DNA of 25,417 nt, from positions 1-25,417 of the forward strand of contig JAEYVE010000118.1 of the NCBI GenBank assembly GCA_023432025.1. Reading direction: 5' to 3'. The position numbers and the translations under genes are program-made. The notes beneath the pieces were generated by a model that was given only the letters and a program-made list of their open reading frames with translations, had not been told where the DNA came from and made no database searches. Positions within the stretch are counted from its first letter, which is position 1. Each line of letters starts with the position of its first letter. Origin of the DNA: Pseudomonadota bacterium (GTDB lineage Bacteria > Myxococcota_A > Polyangia > Polyangiales > Polyangiaceae). Below, piece after piece: positions 13,832 to 21,112 of the stretch.

Positions 13832-14840
13832 GCACGGTGGCCTGCCACTCCGGATCGATGTGGGTGAGCTTGCCGAACTGCTTGAGGCAGAAGTGGCAAT
13901 GGAAGTCCCGGTACGGATCCGCGTGGTTCGCCGGATCCCGGAGGTAGGCGAGGCGCGTGCGCGTCACGCGATCCGCCATGCCGAGGTGCAGCTCGATGGC
14001 GTCCAAAAGCGAGGTGTCCCGCAGGTTCGCGATGACGTCCGCGTCGCTGGGGTGCCCTGCGACGCCGCTCAGCTGGCAGCAGAACGTCATACGGCCGTGG
14101 CAATCGATGTTGTACGAAGTGTGCTTCAGCGTATTGCAGTGAGCGAGCGGCGTCGGATCCGCGTGCCCGGAGCTCATGGTCACGAACACGGACTTGCTTT
14201 CGCGAGCCAGCGTGAGCACCTCTGCCTCCACCTCGCGGCACTCCGCGGGCGAAAGCGGTAACCCGAAGTACTCGGCGCGCTTGACCGGCTGCACGTGAGC
14301 GAAAAACAGAGTGCTGACTCCGAGAGCCTGACAGAGCTCGACCATGGCGCCGAGCTCGTGGCGGTTGGTGCGACCGACGACCATTTGCGCGGTGATGTCG
14401 TGGCCGTCTCGGCGAGCGAGCGCCATGGCGAGCTGCACCTTCTTGAAGCTGCCGCGGCCGCGGATGTGGTCGTGGGACTTTTCCGTGGCGCCGTCGATGC
14501 TGAAGGAGATGCCGGCGAGGGCGTTGCGATGCTCGGCGAGCTGACCGCGAATGCGCGGGTAGCTGTTACCGTTGGTGACGAAGTGGCACCGGAGCGAGCG
14601 CTCCTCGAGGATGCGCAAGAAGTCGAAGAAGCGTGGGTGCAGCGTGACCTCACCGCCGGTGAACGCGAACGACGGCTTGCCCAACTGCACGGCTTGGTCG
14701 GCAATGCGCTCGAACAGGTCCACGTCGAACTCCACGACGGTGGACAGGTCGTTCCTGAGGCAGTGCTTGCACCGCAGATCGCAGTGTCCCACCAGCTCGA
14801 GGCCGAGCAGGAGCCAGTTGGGGTGCTGAGGCGCGGTCAC
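13785..14840 (-). CDS. Radical SAM peptide-modifying enzyme with SPASM/twitch-like C terminus
   Basis: 351 residues from a GTG at 14840 that overlaps the HprK-like stop as GTGA. C20-x3-C24-x2-C27 (HCDLRCKHC) binds the SAM cluster, and FTGGEVTLHPRF (about 60-71) is the GGE SAM motif. VTNGNSY, FSIDGATEKSHDHIRGRGSF and AQMVVGRTN are classic barrel motifs of the MoaA/PqqE/SPASM branch. The C terminus has further Cys (AHCNTLKHTSYNIDC, MTFCCQLSG, CHFCLKQFGKL), suitable for one or two auxiliary iron-sulfur clusters. The context (two PqqD-like proteins, a small peptide, a kinase-like protein) points to maturation of the 53-residue peptide. The reaction (epimerisation, C-C or C-O crosslink, other) cannot be read off. 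Confidence 0.9.
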   Translation of the reverse strand: MTAPQHPNWLLLGLELVGHCDLRCKHCLRNDLSTVVEFDVDLFERIADQAVQLGKPSFAFTGGEVTLHPRFFDFLRILEERSLRCHFVTNGNSYPRIRGQLAEHRNALAGISFSIDGATEKSHDHIRGRGSFKKVQLAMALARRDGHDITAQMVVGRTNRHELGAMVELCQALGVSTLFFAHVQPVKRAEYFGLPLSPAECREVEAEVLTLARESKSVFVTMSSGHADPTPLAHCNTLKHTSYNIDCHGRMTFCCQLSGVAGHPSDADVIANLRDTSLLDAIELHLGMADRVTRTRLAYLRDPANHADPYRDFHCHFCLKQFGKLTHIDPEWQATVHGDSPVPSKHRLRLV

Positions 14841-15871
14841 GACGGGCGCACTTTAGCCGCGAGGGACTCGGATGGCACGCGTGCGCCGTCCGCGAGCCAG
14901 TGCTCGAGGAGCCGTCCGGTGGTTCCCGGCTGCTGCAAGACGTCCGGGCCGGAGCGCACGACGCCGAGGCGGGCCGAACGCAAAAGGCAGCCAAGCGCCG
15001 CGACGTGGGCGGGCGCGAGGTGAGGCGTGAGGGCCACGAACGGGTTTTGGTGCACCAGCTCTTCGAAGAGCTCGCTGGGCGATTGCTCGGCGATGTGAGA
15101 CGGGGTCGGGCTGCGCTCGATGCGGAGCACGCTCTGCACCAGCGCCCGTCCGGCGCAACGTGACGCTGCCGGCGTGAAGCGCACGCGGTCTTCGCCCGTG
15201 TGCATGGGCTCCGTAGGAGCGGCGCTCACGCGGTCCTCGTCGGTGAGCGTGCTCTCGTGAACGGCGAGCTCTCGGTAATACGGCTCGACGTACGCGTGAC
15301 CGCTCGGCTCCACGGAAAAGAGAATGCCGTCGTCGCAAAGGAGCTTCATACCGTCGCGCATGGCGGTGTAGGCCAACGTCGACTTTCCGGCTTCCGAATC
15401 CCCGACGAAGATCACCCCACCCCGGGGGCCCGTCACCGCGGCGGCGTGCAAGTAATAAACGCCGCGCGTGCGGAGCAGCTCACTCAGCGCGATTGGAAAA
15501 AAGCGGTGCGTGGCTGCGTAGATGGCGGCGTAATCCGTTTGGAGCAACTCGAGGGTTGCGCGCGCCGCTCCGTAGTCCACACGAGCGGTGGTGCGGCCGT
15601 CCGACATCAGGAGGCCGCTCGGCGATGGCTGTCCCCAAATGATTTGGTCGGAAATAAAGGTGAACTGGGGGGCTGCGGGGCGCTCGGGCGCGCTGTCGCC
15701 ACGAACCACGTGAAGCGTCAAGTCCGGCGTGCCTTCCGAGGGCACCTCCGCGTGTCCGAACAGCGCGACGACGTGCTCACGAAGAAGCCCGTCTTGCAGA
15801 AGAATTCGGCAACGAACCCCATGGTACTGCAAGTCGAGCACGGCCTCCGCAGTCATTTCGAGGTCCAGCAT
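14837..15871 (-). CDS. HPr kinase/phosphorylase-like P-loop protein of the peptide cassette
   Basis: 344 residues from ATG 15871; a GTG at 15970 would add 33 Pro-rich residues, and neither start has a good ribosome-binding site. YYLHAAAV (about 139-146), the Walker A motif FVGDSEAGKSTLA (156-168, GxxxxGKS/T type) and LLCDDGILF (177-185) are the HprK catalytic-core landmarks. An N-terminal ~130-residue domain (LDLQYHGVRCRILL, DLTLHVV, GRTTARVDY) precedes the core, and a ~120-residue C-terminal helical part follows. True HprK phosphorylates HPr; no HPr or PTS gene is present here. HprK-like proteins in RiPP clusters can phosphorylate the precursor, as in paeninodin-type lasso clusters. A Ser/Thr of the small peptide is therefore a candidate substrate (inference). 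It is the first gene of the cassette. Confidence 0.85.
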   Translation of the reverse strand: MLDLEMTAEAVLDLQYHGVRCRILLQDGLLREHVVALFGHAEVPSEGTPDLTLHVVRGDSAPERPAAPQFTFISDQIIWGQPSPSGLLMSDGRTTARVDYGAARATLELLQTDYAAIYAATHRFFPIALSELLRTRGVYYLHAAAVTGPRGGVIFVGDSEAGKSTLAYTAMRDGMKLLCDDGILFSVEPSGHAYVEPYYRELAVHESTLTDEDRVSAAPTEPMHTGEDRVRFTPAASRCAGRALVQSVLRIERSPTPSHIAEQSPSELFEELVHQNPFVALTPHLAPAHVAALGCLLRSARLGVVRSGPDVLQQPGTTGRLLEHWLADGARVPSESLAAKVRPS

Positions 15872-16028
15872 CCTATGGAGCGCGCACCCGTTGTCGATAC
15901 CGACGGGAGCGGGGACGGGCGAAATGCGCGCGGTCGGAGGTTTCTTGGGCGGGCCGTTGGCGTGCTGCACCGTCTGCCGAGGCTCGGTCGACGGCCCCAG
16001 TCTGCTTTCGCGCCGCTGCTCCGCCCCC

Positions 16029-16094
16029 CGTTCCGCTGCGCTAGAGTCGTTCCGCTGCGCTAGAGTCGCGCCGCTGCGCTAGAGTCGTTCCGCT
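16029..16094. repeat. 19-bp tandem repeats upstream of the peptide cassette
   Basis: Two exact copies of CGTTCCGCTGCGCTAGAGT (16029-16047, 16048-16066), a third with two changes (16067-16085), and a 9-nt partial fourth copy. They lie in the 280-nt gap between the GST-like gene and the HprK-like gene, where the cassette promoter should be. The rest of that gap shows nothing recognisable. Confidence 0.9.
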
Positions 16095-16151
16095 CGTTCT
16101 GTCGCGCCGCCCGTTCTGCGGCCGGGCACGGGCCGCGCGGCTTGCGCCACT

Positions 16152-16907
16152 TCAGAGATCGAGCTCCGGGTAGTGCCGGAAAATGCCTTGGCGATTGAAG
16201 GGGAGCCTGCGATTCGACGCCAGATAGGCGGCGACGCGAGGCTCGGCGGCGACCCGCGCGTGCAACGCGAGGAGCCGTGGAATCTCCTTTTCCGAGGCGG
16301 CCATGGCGTTCGGAAACGCGTACTTCAACCCTCCGAGGAGCTGAAACATGGAGAGGTCGACGTGAGAAAGTGCGCCGCCCACGAAGTATTCCCCGCTCGC
16401 TTTGCCGAGCGCGCGTTCGAAGTACGAGAGAAACTTGGGAATGCGCTCGGTGACGAAGACGCGCGCGCGCCGCTTCGCTTCGCGCTCTTGTTCTTCGTAG
16501 TAGAGGGCGGCGCCCAGGGGGTGATGAGCGTCGTGCGCTTCGACGACTGCGTCGGCGATCGTCAGCTGGAGCTGGCTCGCTCGCAGTCGGCCCGGCTCAT
16601 CGCGCGGACTCATGCCGAGCCTCGGCCCCAAAAACTCGAGAATGAGCGCGGTTTGAGCGATGACGAGCTCTCCCGTCTTCAGAAACGGTGGCGCAAAAGG
16701 GGCGAGCGGGAGGGCTTTGTCTTGGAGGAGCGCGAGCAGCGCCGGGACGCCGCCGCCGGCGCTTTCCGGCTCGCGCGCCACGTCGACGTAGCTTGCGCCG
16801 GCGGCCTCCAACGTCAAACGCACGAACTCCCCGCGTCCAGGGATTTCTGGCCAGTAGTACAGCTCGTAGTCCGCTTTCTTCGGCACAGCTTCAGCCACTA
16901 CGTCCAC
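16152..16907 (-). CDS. Glutathione S-transferase-like protein
   Basis: 251 residues from a GTG at 16907; GTG codons 4 and 8 are alternatives and there is no nearby ATG. The N-terminal thioredoxin-like domain begins YELYYWPEIPGRGEFVRLTLEAAG, resembling the sigma/alpha-type GST start with its catalytic Tyr region. APPFLKTGELVIAQTALILEFLG carries the cis-Pro and the Gln-Thr glutathione gamma-Glu site (usual SxAI variant). The C-terminal helical domain includes EYFVGGALSHVDLSMFQLLGG, with the N-capping Ser/Asp of GSTs. Length is slightly above the usual ~210. It is likely cytosolic, conjugating or binding glutathione or a hydrophobic compound. It is upstream of, and on the same strand as, the peptide cassette but 280 nt away. 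Confidence 0.85.
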   Translation of the reverse strand: MDVVAEAVPKKADYELYYWPEIPGRGEFVRLTLEAAGASYVDVAREPESAGGGVPALLALLQDKALPLAPFAPPFLKTGELVIAQTALILEFLGPRLGMSPRDEPGRLRASQLQLTIADAVVEAHDAHHPLGAALYYEEQEREAKRRARVFVTERIPKFLSYFERALGKASGEYFVGGALSHVDLSMFQLLGGLKYAFPNAMAASEKEIPRLLALHARVAAEPRVAAYLASNRRLPFNRQGIFRHYPELDL

Positions 16908-16934
16908 TCGAACGTCCGTTTCAGCTTTCGGGCA

Positions 16935-16948
16935 TCACGGGGGCGTGA
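16935..16948. promoter_or_regulatory. Short inverted repeat in GST / YecA divergent promoter region
   Basis: TCACG-GGGG-CGTGA lies in the 74-nt gap between two divergent starts. It is a possible operator, but its small size means chance is a real alternative. Confidence 0.2.
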
Positions 16949-16981
16949 CGCGGGGCTCGGCAGGCTCTAAGCACAAGGCCG

Positions 16982-17617
16982 ATGCGCCCGGTTCAAGCAC
17001 CGCTCACCGACGAAGAGACACGCGAGCTTTCGGAAATTCTGGAGGTCCACGCGGGGCGCACCCTGCCGTTCGCGCGCGGGGTGTTTGCGGCGGTCGCCTC
17101 GGCGCCCACACGACGTGAGCCAACGGACTGGCTCCCTCTGCTTCTCGCGGAGGAGGCGCCCGATCGCCCCACCTTGCGGCGGTTGTTCGAGCTCGTGCTG
17201 CGCGAGTACGCCGCCTGCGCGCAGTGTTTGGCGCTTGGTGTGCCCGCGGTGCCGAGCCCGGACGACGTGGGAGCGATCACGCAGTTTTGCAAGGGTTACG
17301 TGCGGGTGTCGCAGAGTGACTCGCGTTGGACGCGAGACTCGGGTGCGTTTGCGCTCACGGTGCCTCTGGCCGTGCTCGCGGAGTACGTCACCCTCGACGC
17401 GCTTGGCGCCGCCACACCCGAAGTCGTGGACGTGCCAGAGGAAGACTGGCGCGCACGTCGCCGAGAAAACTTGGGTGAGGACGTGGCGCGGCTTTATTCG
17501 TACTTCGAGGGCGCGCGCAAGGAGCCCCCGCCGCCCGTCCAAGTCGAAAAGATTGGCCGCAACGAGCCGTGTCCGTGCGGCAGCGGCAAAAAGTACAAAA
17601 AGTGCTGCGGCGCTTGA
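16982..17617 (+). CDS. YecA/UPF0149-like protein with C-terminal SEC-C zinc motif
   Basis: 211 residues. Residues 1-140 are helical and match the YecA/YgfB (UPF0149) pattern: FARGVFAAVASAP, TDWLPLLL, VLREYAACAQCLALG, ITQFCKGYVRVSQ. The last 22 residues are a textbook SEC-C motif, IGRNEPCPCGSGKKYKKCC, with zinc ligands C197, C199, C208 and C209 (the last possibly replaced by a His in other members). SEC-C motifs occur at the end of SecA and in proteins that contact ribosomes or SecA. The role here is inferred to be related to translation or secretion, without further evidence. It is divergent from the GST-like gene and convergent with the MATE gene. Confidence 0.87.
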   Translation: MRPVQAPLTDEETRELSEILEVHAGRTLPFARGVFAAVASAPTRREPTDWLPLLLAEEAPDRPTLRRLFELVLREYAACAQCLALGVPAVPSPDDVGAITQFCKGYVRVSQSDSRWTRDSGAFALTVPLAVLAEYVTLDALGAATPEVVDVPEEDWRARRRENLGEDVARLYSYFEGARKEPPPPVQVEKIGRNEPCPCGSGKKYKKCCGA

Positions 17618-17644
17618 GGTGTGTTCACTCCGCTCGCGCGCGTC

Positions 17645-17690
17645 CACTTCCGCCGTGCTCCGCGGGACGCACTCGGGTGGCGGAAAAGTG
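17645..17690. terminator. Hairpin between convergent YecA-like and MATE genes
   Basis: CACTTCCGCC (17645-17654) pairs with GGCGGAAAAGTG (17679-17690) apart from a 2-nt bulge. A GTGC/GCAC helix is nested inside. Placed in the 87-nt gap of two convergent genes, it may act in both directions, though without long T-runs. Confidence 0.45.
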
Positions 17691-17704
17691 CCTTTCGAGC
17701 GTGT

Positions 17705-19117
17705 TCAGGCGTGTGGGGCCGAGCCGGGTGACGTGCCTACGGCGTGCACGCTGAGCTCGGCGAGTGGCCTGTGGGACGTGCGGTGCGTCCAGTACAAGAG
17801 CCCGACCGCCACCAAGCCGAGACCGATGAGGAGCGCCACCCAGATGCCAGCGAGGCCATACCCCAGCGGAAAGGCGAGCGCGTAGGCCAAAGGCAGACCG
17901 CACACGTAAAAGCCGATCAGGTGAATGACTGCGCCGGCGTGCGGCCGACCGTAGCCACGCAAGACGCCGCCACCGACGGCCTGCGTCGCATCGAAGAGCT
18001 GAAACGCAGCCACGAACGGAAGCACGGAGGCGGCCGCCGCCACGACCGAAGCATCGTCCGTGAAGAGCGCGGGGAGCTGTGCGCGGAAGACGACGAACAC
18101 GGTGCCCGCGACGAGCGACCACGACGCGCCCAGCGCGAGTGCGATCCACAGCGTGCGGCGCGCCGCGGCAGCGTCGCCTGCGCCGATCAAGTTGCCGACG
18201 CGCGTGGCGGCGCCGATGGACACACCGAGCGGCACCATGAACGACAGCGACGCGAGATTGAGCGCGATTTGGTGGCTCGCCAAGGCGCTCACGCCGAGCC
18301 AGCCGGCGATGACCATCGCTAGTGAGAACGCCCACACCTCGAGCCCCATTTGCAGGCCCATGGGAGCTCCGATGCGGAGCATCTGCAGCAGGCCGCCGCG
18401 GTCGAAGGACGCGCGATCCCAAGGACGTGAATACCCGACGTCGAGCTTTCGGAGGCGGATCCATGTCGCGAGGGCGAGCGGCATGAACACGAAGGTGATG
18501 CTGCTGGCGAGACCGGCGCCCACGACCCCCAGTGCGGGAGCACCGAGCTTTCCGAAAATGAGCATCCAACAGAAAAAGGCGTTCACGACGTTGCCGAGCA
18601 GCGACACGCCGAGCGCCGGCAGCACGATGCCGCGCGCTTGGAGGTACACGCGCAGCGCGGTGAAGCACAAAAAGCCGGGTACCGCCGGCAAGCGTGCCCA
18701 GTTGTAGTCTTGCGCGGCTTGGGCCACATCCGGTGGTTGACCCAAAAACACGAGCGAGGGGCCCGTCACGGCGAGGACCACGGCCACGGGCACGCTGGCG
18801 AGGAGCGCCACCACGAGGCCGCGCTGCACGCCGACCGCGATCGCCGCGCGATCTCCGCGACCGAAACCTTGGCTCACGATGGGGTCCATGCCGAGCACCA
18901 AACCGAGCGCGAGCGAGAGCCACGCCCAGTGCCACATGTTGCCGATGCCGCCCGCCGCCAGCGCCAACGAGCCGGTGTGGCCCAACATGAGCGTGTCGAC
19001 CACGCCGATGAGCATGAAGCCGAGCTGCGTGCCGGCCATGGGCAGACCCAGGCGCAAGACGGCGCCGAGCTCTGCGCGGTGAGGCGTCGGGGTCGGTCGA
19101 GAGCGGTGCTTCGTCAT
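17705..19117 (-). CDS. MATE family multidrug/toxin efflux transporter
   Basis: 470 residues with about twelve hydrophobic segments in two similar halves. Both start with MATE-type motifs: LRLGLPMAGTQLGFMLIGVV then DTLMLGHTGSLALAAGG in the first, and LRIGAPMGLQMGLEVWAFS in the second. MDPIVSQGFGRGD and GAATRVGNLIGAGD are the repeated loop motifs (GQxxGAxD-like). It is an inner-membrane antiporter driven by Na+ or H+, exporting an unknown cationic or other small molecule. It starts only 4 nt after the rlmN stop, so the two are probably co-transcribed. The tail after the last helix is short (HRPLAELSVHAV and a Ser/Pro/Ala stretch). Confidence 0.93.
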   Translation of the reverse strand: MTKHRSRPTPTPHRAELGAVLRLGLPMAGTQLGFMLIGVVDTLMLGHTGSLALAAGGIGNMWHWAWLSLALGLVLGMDPIVSQGFGRGDRAAIAVGVQRGLVVALLASVPVAVVLAVTGPSLVFLGQPPDVAQAAQDYNWARLPAVPGFLCFTALRVYLQARGIVLPALGVSLLGNVVNAFFCWMLIFGKLGAPALGVVGAGLASSITFVFMPLALATWIRLRKLDVGYSRPWDRASFDRGGLLQMLRIGAPMGLQMGLEVWAFSLAMVIAGWLGVSALASHQIALNLASLSFMVPLGVSIGAATRVGNLIGAGDAAAARRTLWIALALGASWSLVAGTVFVVFRAQLPALFTDDASVVAAAASVLPFVAAFQLFDATQAVGGGVLRGYGRPHAGAVIHLIGFYVCGLPLAYALAFPLGYGLAGIWVALLIGLGLVAVGLLYWTHRTSHRPLAELSVHAVGTSPGSAPHA

Positions 19118-19121
19118 GGGG

Positions 19122-20165
19122 TCACGCGCGGGCCGCGAGCTGGCCGCACGCTGCGTTCACGTCGCCACCGCCGCTGTAGCGGAGGTGCGCGCGGTAGCCG
19201 GTGCTCTCGATGCCACGTGAGAACTCTGCGATGCGCGCGTCCGAGGGGCGGTCGTAGGGATCGTCTTCGGTGGAAATGCGGTTGTAAGGGATGACGACCA
19301 GGCGTGGGCGAACGCCCGTTTTTTGCCAGAAGTCGCGCGCAGCAGCGCCGAGCGCCGCGCCGTCCTCGAACGAGTCGTTGTGGCCGAGCAGCGGCGTGAC
19401 CGCCCACATGGGCGCGAGCCCGGTGGTCATGGCGTGCTCCGCCACCGCGTCGACGACTTCGTCCCACGGGTGCGCCTTGGCGATGGGCATGAGCGACTTG
19501 CGCTGCTCTTGGCGCACGCTGCCGATGGAGAGGCCGAGGCGTACCTTGGGCGCTTCACGAGCGAGGCGGCGAATGCCGAGCGGGAGGCCGGACGTGCAAA
19601 CCGTCACGTTGCGCGCGTCGATGGCGAGCCCAGCGGGCTCGCGCAGCACCTCCAGGCTTTCGAGCACTTGTTCGAGGTTCGCGAGTGGCTCGCCCATCCC
19701 TTGAAAAACCACGCCGTGGACGCGCCCGTTCGTGAGTCGCCTGCGCACGGTGCGCACTTGTTCGACGATTTCCCAGGCCTCCAAGTTGCGGGTGAGGCCC
19801 ATGCGTCCCGTCGCGCAGAACTTGCAGCCGAGCGCACAGCCCACTTGCGAGCTGACGCACACCGAAAAACGCTCCGGGTTTTCGAGGGGAATGCGCACCG
19901 TCTCGACGACGTGACGGTCGTGCGTTCTAAGCGCGTATTTGACGAAGGGGTCGAGTTGGCTGGCGCTTTCGGTGACGAGCTCGAGCGTCGGCACGTGTCC
20001 GAGCTCGCGGACGCGGTCCATGCTGCTGCGAGGCACGCCGTGCAAAGGTGCGCCGAACGGCTCGTCGCGTTGGACGGAGGCGTGGACCTTTCGAGCGTCC
20101 ACGAGGGGGATGGACAGGACCTCGGAGAGGCGCTGAGGGCTGAGACCTTGGAGGGCGTGGGGCAC
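19122..20165 (-). CDS. rlmN: RlmN/Cfr family 23S rRNA (tRNA) adenine-C2 methyltransferase
   Basis: 347 residues from a GTG at 20165. The radical SAM motif C110-x3-C114-x2-C117 sits in SVCVSSQVGCALGCKFCATG, with C103 at the place of the conserved upstream Cys. VVFQGMGEPLANLEQV contains the GEP SAM motif. RNVTVCTSGLPLGIRRLA and DVNAACGQL (C340) complete the set; the latter is the methyl-carrying Cys equivalent of E. coli Cys355. RlmN methylates A2503 of 23S rRNA and A37 of some tRNAs. The stretch DRHVVETVRIPLENPERF is less typical than the usual form before the first Cys, so a paralogous variant of the family is possible. It is divergent from yebC and followed closely by the MATE gene. Confidence 0.88.
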   Translation of the reverse strand: MPHALQGLSPQRLSEVLSIPLVDARKVHASVQRDEPFGAPLHGVPRSSMDRVRELGHVPTLELVTESASQLDPFVKYALRTHDRHVVETVRIPLENPERFSVCVSSQVGCALGCKFCATGRMGLTRNLEAWEIVEQVRTVRRRLTNGRVHGVVFQGMGEPLANLEQVLESLEVLREPAGLAIDARNVTVCTSGLPLGIRRLAREAPKVRLGLSIGSVRQEQRKSLMPIAKAHPWDEVVDAVAEHAMTTGLAPMWAVTPLLGHNDSFEDGAALGAAARDFWQKTGVRPRLVVIPYNRISTEDDPYDRPSDARIAEFSRGIESTGYRAHLRYSGGGDVNAACGQLAARA

Positions 20166-20293
20166 CGGACGGGTGCCTTTAGCAGAGGGCGGGCCGCGGG
20201 GCTCGGTTGCGAGGGTGCGGCGCCCCGGGGAGACGGGAGAGGACGGTCGAGCGGGGCTGGGGCGGCGGCTCGGGTTGCGCTAAACCGCGCGCC

Positions 20294-20995
20294 ATGGGTG
20301 CTCAGTGGAAGCAAAAGGGACGTGAACAGAGCGCGGACGCCAAGGGGCGGCTCTTCACGAAGCTGGCAAGGGAGATCATGGTCGCGGCGCGCGTGGGCGG
20401 GCCCGACCCGGCGTCGAATTCACGCCTGCGCTTGGCCGTGGAGCAAGCCAAGCGCGCCTCGATGACCCGCGACACCCTGGAACGCGCCATCAAAAAAGGT
20501 GCGGGCCTCCTCGATGACGGCGCGCAGTTCGAGACCGTGGTGTACGAGGGCTTCGCCCCTCATCAGGTGCCCGTCATCGTGGAGTGTCTGACGGACAACA
20601 AGAACCGCACCGCGCCGAACATGCGGCAGCTGTTCAAAAAGGGACAGCTGGGCGCGAGCGGCTCGGTGAGCTGGGACTTCAATCGCTGCGGCGCCATCGA
20701 GGCCACGCCCCCCGCGGGCGGTGAGGATCCAGAAGAAGCAGCCATCGAAGCAGGGGCCCAAGAAGTGGAGCCGGCGGACGACGGTCAGTCGCGCTTCATT
20801 ACCGAGCCCACGGACCTGGACGCCGTCAGCAAGGCCCTGATGGCCCGCGGCTGGAACGTGACCGCCGCCAATTTGGTGTGGATCCCCAAGAACCCGGTGA
20901 GCCTCGAGGGCGAGGCACGCGCAGAAGTCGAGGCTTTTTTGGCTGCCATCGATGATGATGACGACGTTCAGAAGCTTTATGTCGGCCTAGCCTGA
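20294..20995 (+). CDS. yebC: YebC/PmpR family protein
   Basis: 233 residues from ATG 20294, at which the protein shows the invariant start MGAQWKQKGREQSADAKG. The frame extends upstream, but this is clearly the family N terminus. Further hallmarks are LAREIMVAARVGGPDP, ERAIKKGAG, YEGFAPHQVPVIVECLTDNK and the middle-domain LGASGSVSWDF. YebC proteins are DNA-binding regulators in some bacteria. More recently, YebC family members were linked to translation of difficult (e.g. proline-rich) sequences in others. The Asp-rich DDDDDVQKLYVGLA end resembles the usual C terminus. There is no obvious ribosome-binding site, and the 128-nt gap to rlmN shows nothing recognisable beyond very high GC. Confidence 0.93.
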   Translation: MGAQWKQKGREQSADAKGRLFTKLAREIMVAARVGGPDPASNSRLRLAVEQAKRASMTRDTLERAIKKGAGLLDDGAQFETVVYEGFAPHQVPVIVECLTDNKNRTAPNMRQLFKKGQLGASGSVSWDFNRCGAIEATPPAGGEDPEEAAIEAGAQEVEPADDGQSRFITEPTDLDAVSKALMARGWNVTAANLVWIPKNPVSLEGEARAEVEAFLAAIDDDDDVQKLYVGLA

Positions 20996-21112
20996 GATCC
21001 TGCGCGAAAATCTCGGTGCTTTTGGTGCGCGCGCGGCCGAGCTGGCCCGCGTGGGGGCAGTCGCGGCGTCGATTTTTCGATGGTAGGGGGAGGGCGGAGC
21101 ATTCACCCCCAT

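Noticed and set aside
20207..20293. N-terminal extension of YebC
   Set aside because: YebC proteins begin at MGxxWxxKG; the upstream residues are Arg/Gly-rich intergenic translation.
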